Positions 32,403 to 46,365 of a DNA stretch of 64,000 bases are shown here, one piece after another; positions within the stretch are counted from its first letter, which is position 1, and each line of letters begins with the position of its first letter. The stretch covers positions 868,001-932,000 of the forward strand of contig JBAJFG010000488.1 in assembly GCA_037903475.1 (NCBI GenBank), given 5' to 3'. The notes below the pieces were generated by a model, which was not told the DNA's origin, searched no databases, and saw only the letters and a program-made list of their open reading frames with translations. The position numbers and the translations under genes were made by a program. Source of the DNA: Ancylostoma caninum (taxonomy: Eukaryota > Nematoda > Chromadorea > Rhabditida > Ancylostomatidae).

Positions 32403-33478
32403 ATGTTGCTACGGTCCGTACTCTTTCTGTTCGTCGCCAGCTTTTCGCCAGCAGTTTCAAGGCCTGCCCAGAGCAATGGTAGAGTTGTTAATCATCATTT
32501 TATAACACTTAAAGGCAGCACCCACGAAAACTTTCGACCCCGAGATTTTGTTACAGTTCGGGGTAATCTCGTGCGGTGAACACTGTTACAACGCTCAAAA
32601 CAGTCAAAACCTTCGAAATCCCCCTTTTCTCCGACCTCTTAGCTCATCGCCCTTGAGCAGTTTGGGCCGAGTTGTGCGATCTATTCAATGTGGACCGATC
32701 CAAAAAGTCGATACCGCTGCCATTTTTGTCAGCTGTTTTGACGGCGAAGTCGGTTTTTTGCATCGTTTTGCAGCGTTACTAAGGTTGATGGAGGGAAAGG
32801 AAATCTCAAAATCCCACCTTGACTAGTCAAAAATTCGCAGACACGCCAACGAATTCTAAAGCGATCCCAGAAGCATGAAACAATTCGAAAATGAGGCACA
32901 GAAGGAAATCAGCCATATAAGCAATTTGACAAGCAGATTTTTTTTTGTAAAATGACGAATAGAAAAATAGGTTGTGCTTAGAAATGTGAAAGAGTAAAGC
33001 TAAGGACTAACAAATAGGTTTAAAATTAGAAGAAACAAAATGGCTGGCCACCAAATCAGCTGGTAGCAACGCTCCGCTGCCGCCACAACTCGATCGAACG
33101 ACCCCACGCTGATCCTGCTGATCCAGGATCTTGGACGTTTGACTAATTATATCCCAGAAACGGTTGGGTATTCCACTCTACTTTCTTCGTCGAATTGCTC
33201 GGACTATTGCTAAGGTTCGACAACCTTCAAAATCTCAGACATGAAAATTTCCGTGGGTGCTGCCTTTAAGAAATAACATTCGGGATGATAGATCCCACGA
33301 GAACAGAAGGTATGGAACGAATATGTACCCGTTTCCGGATAAAATTAAGAAGCTCGTACCACACTCTCTATCTCCCTACAAAAAACAACGGCTTTCTACT
33401 TTCTGAACATTCGAACTTTTTTCTCCTCCGAAACCGAGATTTGTTCGAGTTTATTTGTAAAACATTCTAAATGTAGTT

Positions 33479-33518
<40 letters not shown>

Positions 33519-36318
33519 CCGTCAATGGCAATGTAAAAACTGTACTTATCGGATTAAACACTGTGAGAAGTTTTTCTTAATTGCGATGTCATTAATTAGT
33601 AAAATATGCTTGAAACGTTGTAAAAAATTTTTTGAATCAGCTCGATGGGGAAAAGTAGACGGAACTTGTAGATTTTTGTCAGCTACATATCTTCTGTACA
33701 CGGCTAGGAAAACATAGGACCTTTCATTGCACTCGCAAAAACGGAGGAAAAAGCTCGTGCAAAGTGCTTTGCTCATGAAAGAACAGTGTAAATAGTTAAT
33801 TTTTTATTTGTTCGACAAAAACTACACCCGGATAAAAACTGGGTAAAAACAAGCCTCTCTCCAAGATTCCAGCCTGACTCTCTTGACAGAAACCCACAAT
33901 TTTTCGTGTAATGCGTTACCCAACTCCAAATTTTCTCCCCACTCAGCAGAAAAGTCTCAAAATTTACAAGCGAAATGGAACATCACCTCATATACGGGCG
34001 CTCTACAAAACAGGTTGAGGAAGGTAAGTTTCGAGTGTACTTATGTATATATTTCTACTTATAATGTGTTGAACTCACTAAAGGACTTCCTTGTGCGAAA
34101 ACTGAGCTGTTGAATCTTTTCTCTACAAAATTTTCCTATTTGCAACGCATACAATCATTTCAGTACCTGAATTTAATGTACGAAAATCTGTATTTTCCTG
34201 CACTGCCTAAAACGAAGTTATAAAAATCATTTTCACATTTGTACACAGTACTCTGTCTATGAAGATACCTCGCAGTAGCATTTTCCAATCTCAGATCTGT
34301 TCGAAACAAAATGTGAAAAACGACTATTTATTTTTACCTCAGTTCATGATTGTTCCAACTATCACGCTCGTCAGCAACATCACGTCATTTTTCTATGTGG
34401 AATACTGGATATTAATGCCTTTTCCATGTGGAAAACTGATATTGGCGACCTATTCTTAAGTTCATTCAAAAGGTGGTATGTTGGAAAGGTGAAGGAACTT
34501 TTCATTGTAATTCTGAAGTAAACTGGCATGATAAAAGTGTCAGGTCGTTCGCATCATGTTGACTGATCACATGCGATCGTTCTTACATTTGTCAGCACGT
34601 AACTGTACTTGAGCTGACGACATTGGAGCCCTACGAGAAATGTGTACACAGACAGCTGTGCTTTCCGTAAAAGGAGTGCACTGACATTATAAGAGTGATC
34701 AGCCCAAACGCACCACATTTCGGGATTTGCTAAATTGAAACAATTCTATAAAGTGACTCATTTGCAGTGGAGATGCTGTCGTTCCCAGCACAGGCAGTGG
34801 ATGATGCCATGGGAGGCGTTGATGTGAACGAGATTCGAGAAGACCACCAGAGCAGGAGCCTGCGTCAAGGTCTTTTATTCTTAGGTCCCTGAAAGCTTAC
34901 AGATGGGAGGATCTTCTTTCCAGAAAACACTGCCACTTGGCCGGAAGGGGACTACTGCATAATGCCTGGTAACTCGCGAATGTGTCCGGAAGGTTTCCGC
35001 AAGAATTCCGTCTCCCTTGCAGTTCCAATTATTTTCGGGCCCATGGAGGTAGTGTTTTCATCAACTAACAGCAAATACTGCATAAGTTGTACATAGTACT
35101 ATAGCAAATACATGTACAATCTTTTCACTGCAATAATTTTTCCCAAGGAAAAACTAGCACCGTCGATTCTGGAAATATTTTCGGGAAAACGGGGAGAAGG
35201 ATCACAAATAAGCATAATCATAAACATAAAATAGCTGGATGAAGGAGAAAGTTAATGTGAAAACGCTAGTGGGAGAAAGTGTGAAGAAGAGCGAAGAAGG
35301 ACAGACGTCACAGGAGGAGTACATCTGATGAAAATCTGCATAAATCAGCATGGTGGAAAGGTTGTCAGTGACAGAATAGATACCAGAAAAGTAGAGAGCT
35401 GGAAAGTAGAGAAATGAGCGGTTGAAAGCTGACTTCAGTAAAGCAACATGGAAGAGTCTGCGGTGGTGGCCACACATTTAGAATACCCTCGATTTTGGGC
35501 CGCAGAATTTTCTGCGTATCTCAGCTATAGGATGAGCTATCAAAACCAAGTTCGAGTATGTGTTGAGGTTCTGTGGAGGCTTCCCTCTCGTTGTTCACCA
35601 ATATATCCGATATCGGCGCGCAAATCGCAGGTTTATGGGAAAAGTTTCAATTGTTTCTGGAAGAGACTACACCCGACAACTACCATAGTTTCTCTTAAAC
35701 CATCTGTAGCAGGAAACATGCATGAAAACGCAATGGATTAAAAATTCACGACAGCGGATGTTTTGCGCTTTGGGTCATGTCGGAATAAGGCAAGTTTACT
35801 CCTTGGTTTTCCAGAGATGGTTGCGAAAAGGACATATTAAGTGTTAATGATTACGAATCTGTCGTCTATATTGCACTCTGAAGCCTGCAAAGTTACGTAA
35901 ATCACTGTAAGACTGTAGATGTGCATTTCTCCCTGATTCCCGTAAAGCTCCGCGTAAAGAGTAATTTTTCCTTTGACGATCACAAATACGGCCATCCATT
36001 CTGCAATGTGACGCGCTTATAAAAAGTCAAGGTTTCGACTTCATTTACAATTATTATACCTGCACACTGTAGATTGTAACTTGAGAACACCTCCACGGGG
36101 CGGTGGTGACCTGAGTAAATGATAAAATCCTTGCAAATCGGATTTTCTAATGGATATGAAAAGTTTCCCTCAAAATATTGTTATTTCTTTAGAAATACAA
36201 CGACGGCACCCACGAAGAGCCCTACATTCGCCTTGGCAATGCTGGAGGTTTCAACCTGGTTCTAAAGGAGTACGATCAGGCGTACGCTTTACGTCTTACC
36301 GCCTGCTGTAAATTCTAA
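32403..36318 (+). CDS. Secreted protein with ApeC-like start, 4 exons
   Basis: Exons 32403-32478, 34768-34869, 34924-35048 and 36193-36318 join in compatible phases (1, 1, 0) to give 142 residues. Residues 1-20 (MLLRSVLFLFVASFSPAVSR) are a signal peptide. Exon 2 encodes a polar acidic linker. Exon 3 begins ENTATWPEGDYCI and continues to MCPEGFRKNSVSLAV, resembling the WPxGxYCI...CPxGF opening of the apextrin C-terminal (ApeC) domain. Exon 4 ends LRLTACCKF with a paired Cys, like the YCC segment of that fold. The domain is shorter than a full ApeC domain, so the assignment is tentative. Acceptors are TTTGCAG, TTTCCAG and TCTTTAG; intron 1 (2.3 kb) holds a TTAA element and a TA microsatellite. 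Expected to be exported. Confidence 0.7.
32508..33270. mobile_element. TTAA-flanked TIR element in intron 1
   Basis: CTTAAAGGCAGCACCCACGA at the left and its complement (TCCGTGGGTGCTGCCTTTAAG) at the right define a 763-bp element with TTAA at both ends. The AGGCAG terminus is shared with elements at 1,738 and 2,325, but the interior is unrelated. A related single end lies at about 8,295-8,318. No transposase. Confidence 0.75.
33481..33516. repeat. TA dinucleotide microsatellite
   Basis: About 17 TA repeats within intron 1 of the secreted-protein gene. Confidence 0.95.
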
Positions 36319-39300
36319 TGAAATTCCTGACTGAGAGGAAAACCTAACTTCTCAGGTGTTGATCTGTAGTGATTTTGTACAGTGCATCCAATATTTGTTA
36401 TGGATTTTGTTTTTACGTTTGTTTTCACTCGATGTGGTTTCAACCTTCAGTTTGATTCCGCAATTCTTTTGAAGTAAAGTCTTAGCGATTTGTCTCTTTA
36501 GTTGTACACTTATCTGCACCTTGAATATGCTTGTTCGTGTATGCGATCAGTGTGGCTGTGAGCCGACGAAACTGGAAGAGAATAGATGCTGTATGACATT
36601 CGCATTCAACAGCCACTCCACGCTGTTTGCTGAGACGACACGTCGAACGCGACGAGATTGACATCAGATTGATCCGTCCTATGGCATCGTTGCTGTCATG
36701 CGGATGGTATCCTTAGCGTCTTTATGTAGAGTTCTGGAAGGAAAACTTCCACAAGATAACTACTAACTAATGAATGTAACTACAGGTCTCAAAGGCGACC
36801 ACTAGACGTTCCAAATGATAGCTGAAGTAACACGAAGTTTTCATGCAGCACATACCAAATTTTACTTGAGAAGCCTATTTATTCTGGCTTCATAAATACT
36901 TTACAGACTAGGTAAGTACATCTATCAATTAAAGGTGTTCCCACATGAACAAAACTCTTTCTAACTTCTCAATTGCTTCAATTACTAGCTTTCACATTGT
37001 TGATACAGATATAATGATACTGAAACAACAACTGATCGGTTTCCGCAAACATTTCTGAAGCAGCTGCGTTGTTGTTGCTGTGGTCGCGCAAATAAATTTC
37101 TGAACTGGATGCTGACCTTGTTATTATATTTGCTTAACTCCTTCTTGTTAGTTCTTCACTCTTTCCACCATAATGTGTGTATTTGACTTACACATATTTG
37201 ACCAATACTTATATGTTTCTGTTTTCTCTCTTGTACGCCTTCTGTGTACAGAACAAATGACTAAAAGAACATAAAATCAACGAGGTGGAGAGGGAATCTT
37301 TCACTGAAGTCTATCGCTACAGAGCAATTTTGTTAACATATATCGACTCCTGTTGATAATGAAAGACCACGTTTAAAAGGAGGTTGACGAAACACAGTCA
37401 GAAGTACGTTCTCCTTCCAGTCCAAAGATCCTGTTTTTTTCTTGCTGCGTCAGAGCAGAGTTTGACCACTACCGTCTCTCCCGCACACTCGGCGCCATTG
37501 ATCTGTTTACCGACTCCTGTAATCTGTAAAGTCTACGTCGAACGCGGACTGGATCATGGGTCTATTTCGCTTAAACTTCGCCGGCTAATTGTCCAAGCCT
37601 CCGCCAGTGGCTAGGTCATTTCCCTTGGTTTTTTCATGGTTGGTCATAAACTCCGTACCTTTCAATTTGGACCAAAATAAGAATTTGTTGAGGTCAATTC
37701 TCACATTACGCTGGCCATGTATCGCCACAACTCTTAATTTGTTGCGTCGGGCACACCCTTTTCGTGCACAGACACCGTATCGCTTCTAAATTCATACCGC
37801 ATTACAATATGAGACATGACACTCAGTCACTTTGCCTGCGATACTTGATTGTTGTCTGATTCCACTCGTACGAACCTCTTCAGGAGCTTTGCGAGCTGTT
37901 CTTTACCGATACTTTGAGTAGCGACAGGTGTCAGCTCAGGGATTTTGCTAGGCCTGCAATCCTCAGAACTATGGCGCTCCCACACATCGTTTTGATCATT
38001 AGATTCGACTTGCAAGTTTGTCTATGTATTAACCTTTGGCTTTTCTTTGGGTGCACGAAGAAAATTGTCAATTACTTTAAAAGCAGATACTTTGTCGTGA
38101 TATGGATAGTCTCCCTTGCTTCATTAGCCCTAGATTTGTTTGGCTATTATAGGAGTTGTCACTTGTCATACGTTCGCCACCACGCATTGTGAATGCTGGC
38201 TACAAAATGCCTATCCAGTTTTTGTCTTGCGCTTACTACATCGACCTTTCTTGAGCTACAATGTGGAAATGCTCATTCTGTGGAGCTGAAATTTCGGATA
38301 ACTACTAACATGCTGTTGAACAATGGATAATGCCTTACATGATTGGTACTTCCAAAAAAAATTTCGCTACTACACGAGATTTAGTCGGTGGATCTGTACG
38401 ATGTAATACCATCGAATCAGCGTTTATCTCTACAAACTTCCAACCTCTTGAAATTCGACAAAATTCAATTGAAAATTGAATGGGTGTAAGAAAATGAATT
38501 TTACTTCATTGTAAGAGTTGTCATGCATATTGACCGTATTCGAGTGGATTTTGGAAACTTATTCTTTTCCACATAATGAATTCGTATTTTCTCTAAAGAT
38601 AGGAATTGCATTAGGGGGCCTAAGGCGACGCAAGGCAGTTGCCACTTAGAAAGTAATCCAAATGCATTCTATTTGGAAAAGCTTTGTGAAAAAAACTCCA
38701 CAATTTATGCCAAAGTAAAATAATTTAGAAGTAGAGTTGTGTGTGACATAGCCCACATAACTTTCTACATCACCCACTTCGTTATCTGCGCTATTTCAAT
38801 TCTCTGAACTGGACCAACCCAGGTGCACAGGACTAGACGGAAATGCACCCGGGAGCCGCTCAGTTTAGACTGGGTACAGTTACAAACGTAAATTTTTTGG
38901 TTATATATGGATTAACTGGCACGTTACGAGTATTATTTGTACTTTGATCTTCTTGTTATGCCCGCTGTGAATTCCCTTTCATACAGACTCCGTCTGTGGA
39001 GTGGTTTATGTTCTGTTTGAATGCCATCTTGCGATATTTCACCTGGAGAAAATGCAACTTAGCCTGAAGAGGAAAGCTTCAATTTAGGCTCCAGAAAAGG
39101 ACTTTCGGACCATGGCTCAAGGGTTCGCAATTTTTGGATATTCTCGGCATCACTTTCCCTTTAAGCCACTTTTACCGCTGCTTTTCATGCTAAAAGGTTC
39201 TCATTGGAAATCTTTTTTCATCACTGGGAACAGCCTGAAGCCTGCTGAGAGCGCAGATAATATCCATCAGTAATATAGCCTTGCTGTTATAATATTTTTC

Positions 39301-39578
39301 TGAACAGGACTACCATCAGAAAGAATTTGACGACGGAGAAGCTGTCGAAACGGTCTTCAAACCGGAAATGTTTTCTCATAGCAATATTTATGCAGCTGTT
39401 AGTTATTTTCCTAGAGCTGCGTTTTTTTCAGTCAACAAGTGGAACATTCAGGACACCCTGCAAGTCGCCTCAAAAACTGCTAGCTGCGACAGTGCTTTGC
39501 TCACTTCTGTTCCCGCTTTGCACTTCGATACATCCAGCCGTGTACAGTGTACATAGCGCGAGCTGATGCGCAATGTCA
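36319..39578. other. Intergenic region
   Basis: No exon with splice logic was found between the secreted-protein stop and the receptor start. ORFs at 37,384-37,789, 37,914-38,192 and 39,327-39,566 have no recognised motifs. Probably contains the promoter of the receptor gene. Confidence 0.5.
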
Positions 39579-39585
39579 TTTTCAG
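39579..39585 (+). promoter_or_regulatory. Candidate spliced-leader acceptor
   Basis: TTTTCAG, the nematode consensus acceptor, lies 24 bases before the ATG that opens the receptor signal peptide, with no in-frame upstream exon needed. This is the usual position for SL trans-splicing; a cis-spliced 5'UTR exon is the alternative. Confidence 0.5.
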
Positions 39586-39609
39586 GGGACGACTTTTCAC
39601 CGCTCGCAT

Positions 39610-42600
39610 ATGCGTTCTATCGATCCACTATCTATTTTGCTCTCTATGTGCCTGATGGAAACAATATTCGGTAGTGAGGATGAGTTCCGCTTGATTCAAG
39701 ACCTGAAGAACAACTACGACCCGATCGAGAGACCGGTGCGGAATCACTCGGAGCCGATTCGAGTGAATCTCAGGATTCTACTGCAGCAGCTTGTTGATGT
39801 GGTGAGTCGATGCATTCCGGCATTTCTGAGCTTCTTGGATGGTAGATTCGTCGTAATCAACATCAACTGCTTCTACGTGGTACACTTTGACTTCATGAAA
39901 TGATATGTGCAGCCTTTTTACAACGCCATCTTGAGATGTTTTTTCTATTCTTGGCTAATTTCTCCAACCTCCGATTTTCTTGCCTCTTTGCCCATTATTT
40001 TCTTACTGCTTTCCAAAAAAAATATGAGGGATTCGAAAAGTACTTCGTTTGCATCCTTCATACAACATATTGTTCAAGTTTCCTCCCAGAATAAGAAAAG
40101 GTGCACGTTCGCTTATTTGCTATCGCCTTGTAAGCAACGCTTAAGCAAATAATTTAACAAGCAAAGTTAGAAATGTCCCATGAATTGTGCAAGACCTAAA
40201 GACGCTCAGTGCTTGATAAGAATGTGGACGTGGTGAGCAGTGTATCGCTGCTGATCAGCCAATAAAGCCTGGAGCGCTCCACCCACTGCAAAAATGTAGA
40301 TCATTTGCTCAAGTAGAATCCTGTAATTTGAAAAAAAATTGCAGTAATGTAGGCATAACATATGTGACTATGCTACTTCACTACTGTGACCTTCAGTGAG
40401 CATTCTGTACTAACAGCATTTGCTGTTATTATACAGGGTGGCCCATAATTATGGTGACAAGAACAAGCACTCATTTAAAACCTAGTTCAACTTCTTATGA
40501 AAATTTATCATAGCATATTTGTTTGCCATTGAACATCAAACAAAAGCATGTCTTGAAATCGAAAATCTCGTGCATCTATGTACAGCGGTATCGACGCTGA
40601 GACGTTCGACAGTTTCGTTGACGCTGGCACGCCGCCAATATCGTCAACCTCATTTCTAGCCGAATGAACTTCCTTTCAGCATTTATGAGGGAAAAATCGA
40701 AGGATTCCCAACCTTGTGAGGTTTTGACAAAGCCATTGTACCAGAACCCGAACGAAGATGCAAGGGATTGGAATTTGGGGTTTTTTAGTGGCAATCGCCA
40801 AATTCATAGAAATCTTCATGCATTTTTTCGTTACCTGCAAACGGTATTGAGCTTTCCATTTCCAATTCTATCATAATTTGTTCCCAACGCCTTACTGCTT
40901 CGAATCATTGTGTAAGCCTTTTTCTTAGACGCTGTCAACAATTCGAAAACGCAGCGTGCCATAAAACATCGCTTTGGAAATGGGCGTTGGCCTCGCGATG
41001 ACACTAGGTAAGAAGGTAAAAACCTGTTGGAAATTACCCATGTTTTATACGAATATTGAAAACTATGACTAAGTGACATCAGTGAATAAATATGATTCCG
41101 AGTGAGACGCACCAACCTAGAATAAATTCCAGAAGCGGAAGCTTGCATGGTGTCACCATAATTATGGGCCACCCTGTACTCGCTAACAAGAATCACACTG
41201 TTGATGTGTTCTGTTTTGAGTAGAATGCAATAGATATTCTGATAGAAATTTTCATGCTGATGGTAGTTGTCCAATCACAATTGTTTGGAGGAAATTTCTC
41301 CAGTTAACGCACGCCATAAGTGGAAGTTAATTCTAGTCCGTTGCCGAATAATGTTCGTCTCCCACTAGAGTGTTAAGAGTGTTGAATCTTCACTTCTTCA
41401 GCTACTCTAATATTCGAATGAAAAAAATGTCTTGGTTTCCTAGTTACTATTATAGAATACGGAAATGAACAACTACATGTTTTTGAGCTATTTGAATATT
41501 CGAACCTCTCAGCTGTGAAAATGTAGAAATTATTGGAGAGAATCAACTGTCAAAAATATCATCTGGCTAACAACTTCTGCTTTATACGATTCAGGAGTGG
41601 CTCTTTTCATATTTATTGTTGGTGCTTCTAAATTCATCATATATGAGAAACCACAGCTCTAGTAGTGAGTCAGTTTTGGCTACTGACTGAAGCTCTCGAA
41701 TTAAATCCAGTGAAATGGGTTAAAAATGTTGACGTAATCAGAGGTTAATAAATGGGTCGGCCTCTAGAATCGGCAAAAGTTTCCTTTTTTTCTTTTTCGA
41801 ATTTTTCTAAGGGCTGTTTCGGGAAAAATTTCAGCAGACGAATGAAGTTTTCTCAATTGAACTACGTAGGATCACCACCCTTGAGAACTTGCAAATTTTC
41901 TGAGAATGCCTTAGCCAGACTCGCATGTGTTGTTAGTTAACATCAATAGCGACACCTCTCTACATTGAGAGTATAGTTCAAGGGATGATCCTCTCTTTAT
42001 CCTACAAACTACGCATGCAGCGAGAAAACGAACATTCTCCCAGCAATATTGGCCGTTTCTAAACGGATGTTCGTTCCACTTTGGTATTGTCTTTTTTCAA
42101 AGTAAATAAGTTTCATCCATAGGGGTCACTGATCATCCTAGCCGTACGAGTGGCACCGAACGATTTGATTTGAATAGTAGCAGGTGTCAGGAATGTACAT
42201 AGAAATATGTCAGGAATACATGTTCGTCGTTGCCAACTTGTCAATAGGTTTGTGCGGTTCATACAGTCACATTCTGTAGAAAGCTTCACATGGTTCATAG
42301 GATCATATTCCATAGAAAGCAAATTAGAAGGAGCTTTTCTCACCCGGACAGCCGGCTAATTAGAGGTGCGAAGCAAGTGTGAAGCGCTTTTGAGCCGGTA
42401 CCACGTCAGCCGGATCGTCCAAGTTGATCTCAAGGCAATCTCAATCACTTGTCGCTCTGTCGCCCGCGATCATACCAGCGCGACGAACAATTCTACTCTT
42501 TTTACACTTTGGGTTTTCGGCTTTTTGGAGCTAACAACACAGTGGATGAATAAATTGTAAGGATAAGAATTAGGCAAGTTTTTGTTTTGACGAATCTAGT

Positions 42601-45600
42601 GCAAAAGTGAAAAATATCGACAGATAAATAAATAAATAGATCTTGACAGTCATCACGGAAAGATTGCTCCCAGTTCTTGGACGCTACTACGACAAAATGA
42701 AGAATCGGCTAGAATTTGTTTCCGAAAAAAGGGACTTCGTCCCACCACGATGATCGCATGCCGCAACGCGACAAAGGGTTGTGATTGCTCTGAGATCAAT
42801 GAGACGGATACGTTTGGTTTGATGCCAGTCCCTGCCGAAGGCGCTTCACACTTGGCTTGCACCTTTAATAAGCCGGCCGTCGGGGTGAGAAACGCCATTC
42901 AGTCAAGCAGGTGAAGCAGTAAATAGTGAAGCCAGAGCTGTGGAATAGTTCCTGATATAGAATTGACCTCTACTGAAATTACACTACGAATATGAGATGG
43001 TGAAGCAGCATGGACTCACTTCTCAGCTCAAAGCAGATGCTTCAACCTCTTTAATATCTCAGTTTTTTGACTTTGGTTACGGATGACCCCTTTTACACCC
43101 ATTGAACTCTTATCTCATGTGAAGAAACTTAGTCTTCTGAGAGTTTCTGGATGAACGCGCTAATGCTCCGTTCTATTATACGTTCGGAAGTATAGGACGC
43201 AAAGCACGAGTCCATGGCTCCATCTGTTGTACACTCGAAACTATTCTCATGGGACCACAAGATGATAAGTGCTGAAGAACCTTACTACAATCTGATGCAT
43301 TAACTATACTTACCATTCATTCAAGAATTTTATTTTCGGACGAGAAGAATCAAGTGATCACGATGGTGATGTGGACACAGTTCACATGGAATGACTACAA
43401 AATGCGGTGGGACCCAAAGGAGTACGGGAACATAACGAATATTCAGCTGCCACACGACTTTCTTTGGAAGCCCGACATACTGCTTTTCAACAGGTTCGTC
43501 TTGGCTTCCCGTTTATTTCACATGAATATCCACAAGTGTTGCTTGTGCTTGCAAGACGTGGAAGCAGCAGTACTTCCAGTGAAGAAGTGTTGAACATACA
43601 TGTACCTATTTTCAGTGCTGATGAGCATTTCGACGCGTCGTTCCCAGTGAACTTCGTGGTGTCGTGGAATGGAGACGTTCTTTGGGCCCCTCCAGGCATT
43701 GTAAAGTTTTCGTGCGACCTCTCGATGACCTGGTTCCCTTTCGATGAGCAAATGTGTTTCCTCAAGGTAAGCATAGCGTCTTCTTTTACATCACAATCAG
43801 TCGAGGGAGCCTCTCATATACCTGCGCAGCGCTTCGAAATCACTATCCCCTATCCGTAATGTGGTAACCATTCATCTTTTTCAAATATTCTGGCTTTTAC
43901 GACTTAATATCTGTGCTCATGAGATTGAATGTCGATAGCGATTTTTTCGTTTGGCTGGCGATTTCCTTTCTTCTCAATTATTATTAGTAACTTTAAACTC
44001 AATTTTGTTTTCACTTTTGACACGCACTTAGTTACCTTCCCACTCACCACTTGTGGTTAATTTTCGACAAGTCCGATTTCTATTTTTCGTACCTTGGAGT
44101 CACCTTTTACTACTATAAATGTACAATGAATTGGATCAGCAATTGACAACTAAGGTCTGGAAAGATTTCTTACCTGGTGGACCAATTTCACAGGATTTTG
44201 GGATCTGAGTAGGGGAAATCAACAGCAAAAGCAAATCTGGTGGATGTTCCGCAATCTTTGACGATTCTTGATTGAAAGTTGCTGCCGACTGATTTTGCTT
44301 CAGGTCATAAACAACATGCCTGCAAAAGTGACGTTATGCAGAAATTTATGGACTTGCTGATTATGGAGATTCCATTATTTTTTCCATTTGCAACCAATCG
44401 TGTTGCTATAATACGGGGTGGGCCAAAATACGCTAAAAGCAGGTGTTTGCAGTTGGAAGATCGTTTCGGGACCTTTTAACAGGACAGTGCTCCAGCACTT
44501 CGGCTATAATTGGTTCAGGACTGGGGAAACAATAAATTGCCTACTGGTTTTGTCGAGCTGCCACTCAACTAGAGGGAACTCCATTGACTTTCTCGGTAAC
44601 GTTTCATGATATCCGGAATACATGCTAGCCCAAACTATGTAATGGGAATAGCCAAGAAAGCACTCCAAAGAGCGTGGGTTCAATCTTTGCTTGAACACTT
44701 GCGCGCCACGGTTTGCGACTTCAGTGGATGTCTCATGGTCTGATTTCTAGCAAATGGAGGATATTTTTAGATATTGTCTTGTTTTATGTTCGCTGAGAGT
44801 GAATGGACATAAATCATGTGACAGATATCCAGTTTCCCTCAAAAATCTTTTTCCTGGGGCCCTGTTTACTTGTTACCGTATTTTTGGCCCACCCTTTATA
44901 GTACGTATGAGCGTTTTAACAATTACTTAAAAAATCTTATGCTCTTTTGACATTCACTCAACACTTCCCTCATCCATGCTTTTTTGTGCTATGAACTATT
45001 TATTATGGTATCAAGCACATCAATTGCGATGTATTAATAAATCTATCTAGTAACAGACCAAACTTTTTATTATTACAAAGGGGAAATTGTACTTGTTGAA
45101 GTTTAACTCCAGAAAAAATCTTGCGAAAGAAGACTTTCCTGCCAATGCCAATGTAACGAGATGGCTTTGTCATGCCTTTAGCGGCTTAGAAAGGTGTGGA
45201 TTGGTAAGCTAACAGTTGTTTACGGTGGAAATTACTTGACAAACATATCTACAACCTAGCCTATGATTTCGCCTAACCGTACTTTTTTCGAGAAGGAAAC
45301 ACTTGCCAATAATTTGCGTCCACCCTGTAGTATATCAGGTACACACAAAGTGTGTGCTTCAGAAAATCTTCAGATTTAGTTATACATCGCTTTCTGTCTT
45401 TTTGCAGTTGATCTATGGCAGTTAGAAGCCATGTGGGATACCGTACTTCAAACGAGTAGTAAGCAATGGTGTGAGGGATTTCTGATTTCTTCAAAAAGTC
45501 TCCCACAGGACTACCTTACAACACATGCCACATTCAAACTGTTCTAATTTCTTTCTCTTTCGTAATTTTCTTTCTTCTCTTTCTTCTTGACCGTAGCTTC

Positions 45601-46334
45601 TCTCAGTATGGATCCTGGACCTACACTGGATCCAAGCTCGATCTTCATATCGACGACACTGGCTTGAATGAAAGACACAAAATGGACCTCTCGTACTACG
45701 TACAAAATGGCGAATTTGATCTACTTGGTATGTTTTCCGTTCATATACCAATTGTGTTTACTGGACAAGCTGTTATAAGGGAAGGGAATCGTTTCAGCGA
45801 CGCCGGCCGAGCGCATCGAGTCGACGTTCAACAATGAGCCCTACATTGAGGTGTTCTTCAGAATGCACCTGAAGCGCAAAACGCTCTACTACGGCCTCAA
45901 CTGGATCGTGCCTTCAGTGCTCATTTCAATCAGTAACGTGCTTGGCTTTACCATGCCTTCAGAGTGCGGGGAGAAGATCACTCTGCGTGAGTTCGCTATC
46001 GCTTCTCTCGCTTGTTCTGAGAGCATGGGCCTGTACTTTGTGCTCTCTGTAACTGTCGCAATGTTGGGATGGGTGGAGTGCTACGCAATCGAGCACTAGA
46101 CAAACAGTATCGGAATCCTTGTAATTTGTATTGGTCTCTTGCCGGGACATTCAGGAAAAAATATTGCGCTTTGCACTAGCAGCGGGGCCGTTGATGAAAC
46201 ATTGTTCTAATGCGTATTTGATGTAGAAGATGTCATTCATTCAAATCACCAACGTGTTTCGGAACCAAAACTTCCTCTGGATCCTTTCAATTTTTTTTGA
46301 AGGTCGACATGTCGCAAATCTTTCGAGGAAATAT

Positions 46335-46365
<31 letters not shown>

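Noticed and set aside
45851..46099. Alternative receptor C-terminus reading through the donor after M1 (CSESMGLYFVLSVTVAML).
   Set aside because: A canonical GTGAGT donor at 45987 joins in phase to the M2 exon at 49182; the read-through peptide is intronic.
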